From assembly GCF_036880985.1 (NCBI RefSeq), contig NZ_JBAJNO010000008.1, forward strand, positions 2,357,500 to 2,421,499: 64,000 nt of DNA, read 5' to 3'. A program made the translations under genes and the position numbers. The DNA comes from Limibacter armeniacum. GTDB lineage: Bacteria; Bacteroidota; Bacteroidia; Cytophagales; Flammeovirgaceae. The stretch's first letter is position 1. Every line of letters starts with the position of its first letter. Below are positions 62,508 to 64,000 of the stretch, piece after piece. Under the pieces are notes generated by a model that was given only the letters and a program-made list of their open reading frames with translations, was not told the DNA's origin and searched no databases.

Positions 62508-64000
62508 ATGACAAATACAAATCTGTTGGAAGCAATGACCGTCCGAGAAAGAACCAAGAAAATTCTGGAAACAATCAGTCAAGGACTATTTGAAAGAGAG
62601 GAAACAGTAGCAATGGCCTTCTTGGCTGCAATTGCAGGAGAAAGTATCTTTATGCTGGGCCCTCCTGGTGTTGGTAAAAGTATGCTTGCCCGAAGACTGA
62701 AGCACGCCTTTAAGGAAGGACGATCTTTTGAATATTTGATGAGCAGGTTTAGTACGCCTGACGAGATATTCGGCCCGATCTCCATCTCAAGGTTAAGTAA
62801 AGAAGATAAGTACGAGCGAAATACTGAAAGTTACCTACCTGGGGCTACTGTCGTATTTTTGGATGAAATCTGGAAAGCAGGTCCAGCCATTCAGAATGCT
62901 CTACTGACAGTAATCAATGAAAAGCTGTATAGGAATGGAGAACAGGAAGTTAAAGTCAAACTTCAGGCTTTGATTTCTGCTTCCAATGAGTTGCCAGAAA
63001 GAGGGGAAGGACTTGAAGCGCTTTGGGACCGTTTTCTGATTCGCTGCTTTGTTGATCGTATCTTGGATGAAGACAGCTTCTATAAGATGATCACCGCCAC
63101 AGAGATCAAGGAAGAAATAGAGTTAGAAGAACACCTTCGCTTGTCGGAACACGAGATCTCATTGTTGACCAAACAAATCAACCATATCAATGTTCCTGAT
63201 GAAGTTCTGAAAGTGATTACGGTAATCCGAAAATTCATTGCTCGTCACAATCAGCAACTCGAAAGCAACAGTGAGGAAGAAGTCTATGTTTCTGACCGTA
63301 GATGGCGCAAAATCATCCGTTTGCTCAGGGCTTCAGCCTTGTTGAATGGAAGAGATAAAGTTAACCTTGAAGATTGTCTACTGATCTCACATTGTATTTG
63401 GAATACGCCTGCACAAATTGACCTGACTAAAGATTGGATCAATCAGGCTGTTTATGAATATGGATGGCAGAGTAAGTATAACCTGAAAACAGTTGATTTG
63501 CAGATTGAGTCTTTGCAGAAAGAAATAGACGAGCAAACAAGAGAGGAAAAAGACATGTACGTCAACAGTCCTCAGCTGGTTGAAGGGAAATATTACCAGA
63601 TTGAAAATTTCAAAAGCTGGTATGACAAGATTCTTGAAGAGGATTTTGAATTGCTTTCAGGTATCGCCACAGACTGTAAACTTTATACCAATACGGGTAG
63701 ATGTGAAGTTTATCAGCTTGGAAAAATATCCTCCACTGAGGTGGAAATAAGAGTTGGGGACGGTTACCAACGCTACAAACTGAAAACAGTTAGAGAGCGT
63801 AAAAAGGGATTGGTACCTAAAAAGGCTGATACACATGTATTGGAACACCTGAATGACCACGCCAATAAGATCCTTACCTATTTGAACAAGGTAGCTGGTG
63901 AATTGGAAGAAATCAGAAAACAACTGATGGATGGCACCGAAACCCACCTTTTTATCAATAAAGTAAGAAGGGAAGAAATGGAAAACTACTTGAATCAAAT
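62508..64000 (+). CDS. ravA: MoxR/RavA-type AAA+ ATPase, 3' end outside window
   Basis: Open from the ATG at 62508 to the last base (497 codons), without a stop. The MoxR-family ATPase core has Walker A FMLGPPGVGKSMLARRL, the FSTPDEIFGPISISRL segment, Walker B VVFLDEIWKAGPAIQNALLTVINEK, and sensor motifs ISASNELPERGEGLEALWDRFLIRC. Its helical lid is followed by a C-terminal beta-rich domain (LVEGKYYQIENFKSWYDKIL) and a coiled-coil region, as in RavA. RavA works with the VWA protein ViaA as a chaperone-like pair and is tied to respiratory complexes and acid stress in E. coli. The partner would lie past the window end. Confidence 0.93.
   Translation, partial: MTNTNLLEAMTVRERTKKILETISQGLFEREETVAMAFLAAIAGESIFMLGPPGVGKSMLARRLKHAFKEGRSFEYLMSRFSTPDEIFGPISISRLSKEDKYERNTESYLPGATVVFLDEIWKAGPAIQNALLTVINEKLYRNGEQEVKVKLQALISASNELPERGEGLEALWDRFLIRCFVDRILDEDSFYKMITATEIKEEIELEEHLRLSEHEISLLTKQINHINVPDEVLKVITVIRKFIARHNQQLESNSEEEVYVSDRRWRKIIRLLRASALLNGRDKVNLEDCLLISHCIWNTPAQIDLTKDWINQAVYEYGWQSKYNLKTVDLQIESLQKEIDEQTREEKDMYVNSPQLVEGKYYQIENFKSWYDKILEEDFELLSGIATDCKLYTNTGRCEVYQLGKISSTEVEIRVGDGYQRYKLKTVRERKKGLVPKKADTHVLEHLNDHANKILTYLNKVAGELEEIRKQLMDGTETHLFINKVRREEMENYLNQ

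Noticed and set aside
1-64000. Search for tRNA, rRNA, CRISPR arrays and insertion sequences
   Set aside because: Reading the intergenic stretches gave no cloverleaf I could support, no regular repeat-spacer array, and no transposase or terminal inverted repeats.

Overview
The window looks like chromosome of a Bacteroidota bacterium, most likely a Cytophagales or Flammeovirgaceae-type marine species (inference). The support is a SusC/SusD pair behind an ECF sigma factor and FecR, the order yceD-rpmF-fabH-efp-accB-accC, families nearly confined to the phylum (DUF4924, DUF4159, bacterial GGGP synthase), starts without Shine-Dalgarno sequences, and promoter-like TTG/TAnnTTTG pairs. Base composition is moderate to low in G+C. 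I see no rRNA, tRNA, CRISPR array, insertion sequence or prophage. Long hairpin terminators separate most transcription units. Layout: 1-2 kb holds the 3' part of an alpha-2-macroglobulin gene. 2-4.8 kb is an unrecognised gene pair (possible PH-like protein and TPR protein). 4.9-6.3 kb is an ArsR/AHSA1-VOC operon with a paired operator. 6.3-10.7 kb has menD, queA and divergent pyrD. 10.7-20 kb has a DUF4924 protein, an S24-type XRE repressor, sppA, a hydrolase-OsmC fusion, a HEIGH-type lipoprotein peptidase and a large membrane-anchored glycosidase-like protein. 20-25.2 kb is a minus-strand block: M42 aminopeptidase, DtxR regulator, then a lipid kinase/STAS-like/3-TM/STAS-like/glycosyltransferase operon. 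25.4-32.1 kb has a hypothetical gene, an EamA transporter, an LptF/G permease, pyk, GGGP synthase and an AraC regulator. 32.7-38 kb has a kinase-less GAF/PAS membrane sensor divergent from glpK-glpD. 38-42.2 kb has menC, an Mpo1-like protein, a DUF4159 protein, rsmE and small hypotheticals. 42.3-47.4 kb is the fatty-acid/translation block yceD-rpmF, fabH, efp, accB, accC. 47.6-57.2 kb is an ECF sigma, FecR, SusC, SusD, metallopeptidase-like lipoprotein and TlpA locus with no carbohydrate-active enzyme. 57.4-59.7 kb is an AT-rich trio (HTH, membrane protein, beta-barrel). 59.8-64 kb has an M20 amidohydrolase, alr and a RavA-type ATPase cut by the window end. Physiology: menC and menD point to menaquinone respiration, into which PyrD and GlpD would feed electrons. 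GlpK/GlpD, GGGP synthase, the YegS-like kinase and the FabH/Acc genes touch lipid synthesis from several sides. Most of the window is housekeeping. The least explained parts are the lipid-kinase/STAS operon, the enzyme-free SusCD locus with a degenerate peptidase-like lipoprotein, the 885-residue anchored protein, the 2-4.8 kb pair, the AT-rich trio, and a ~35-bp repeat that flanks menD and recurs once or twice more.
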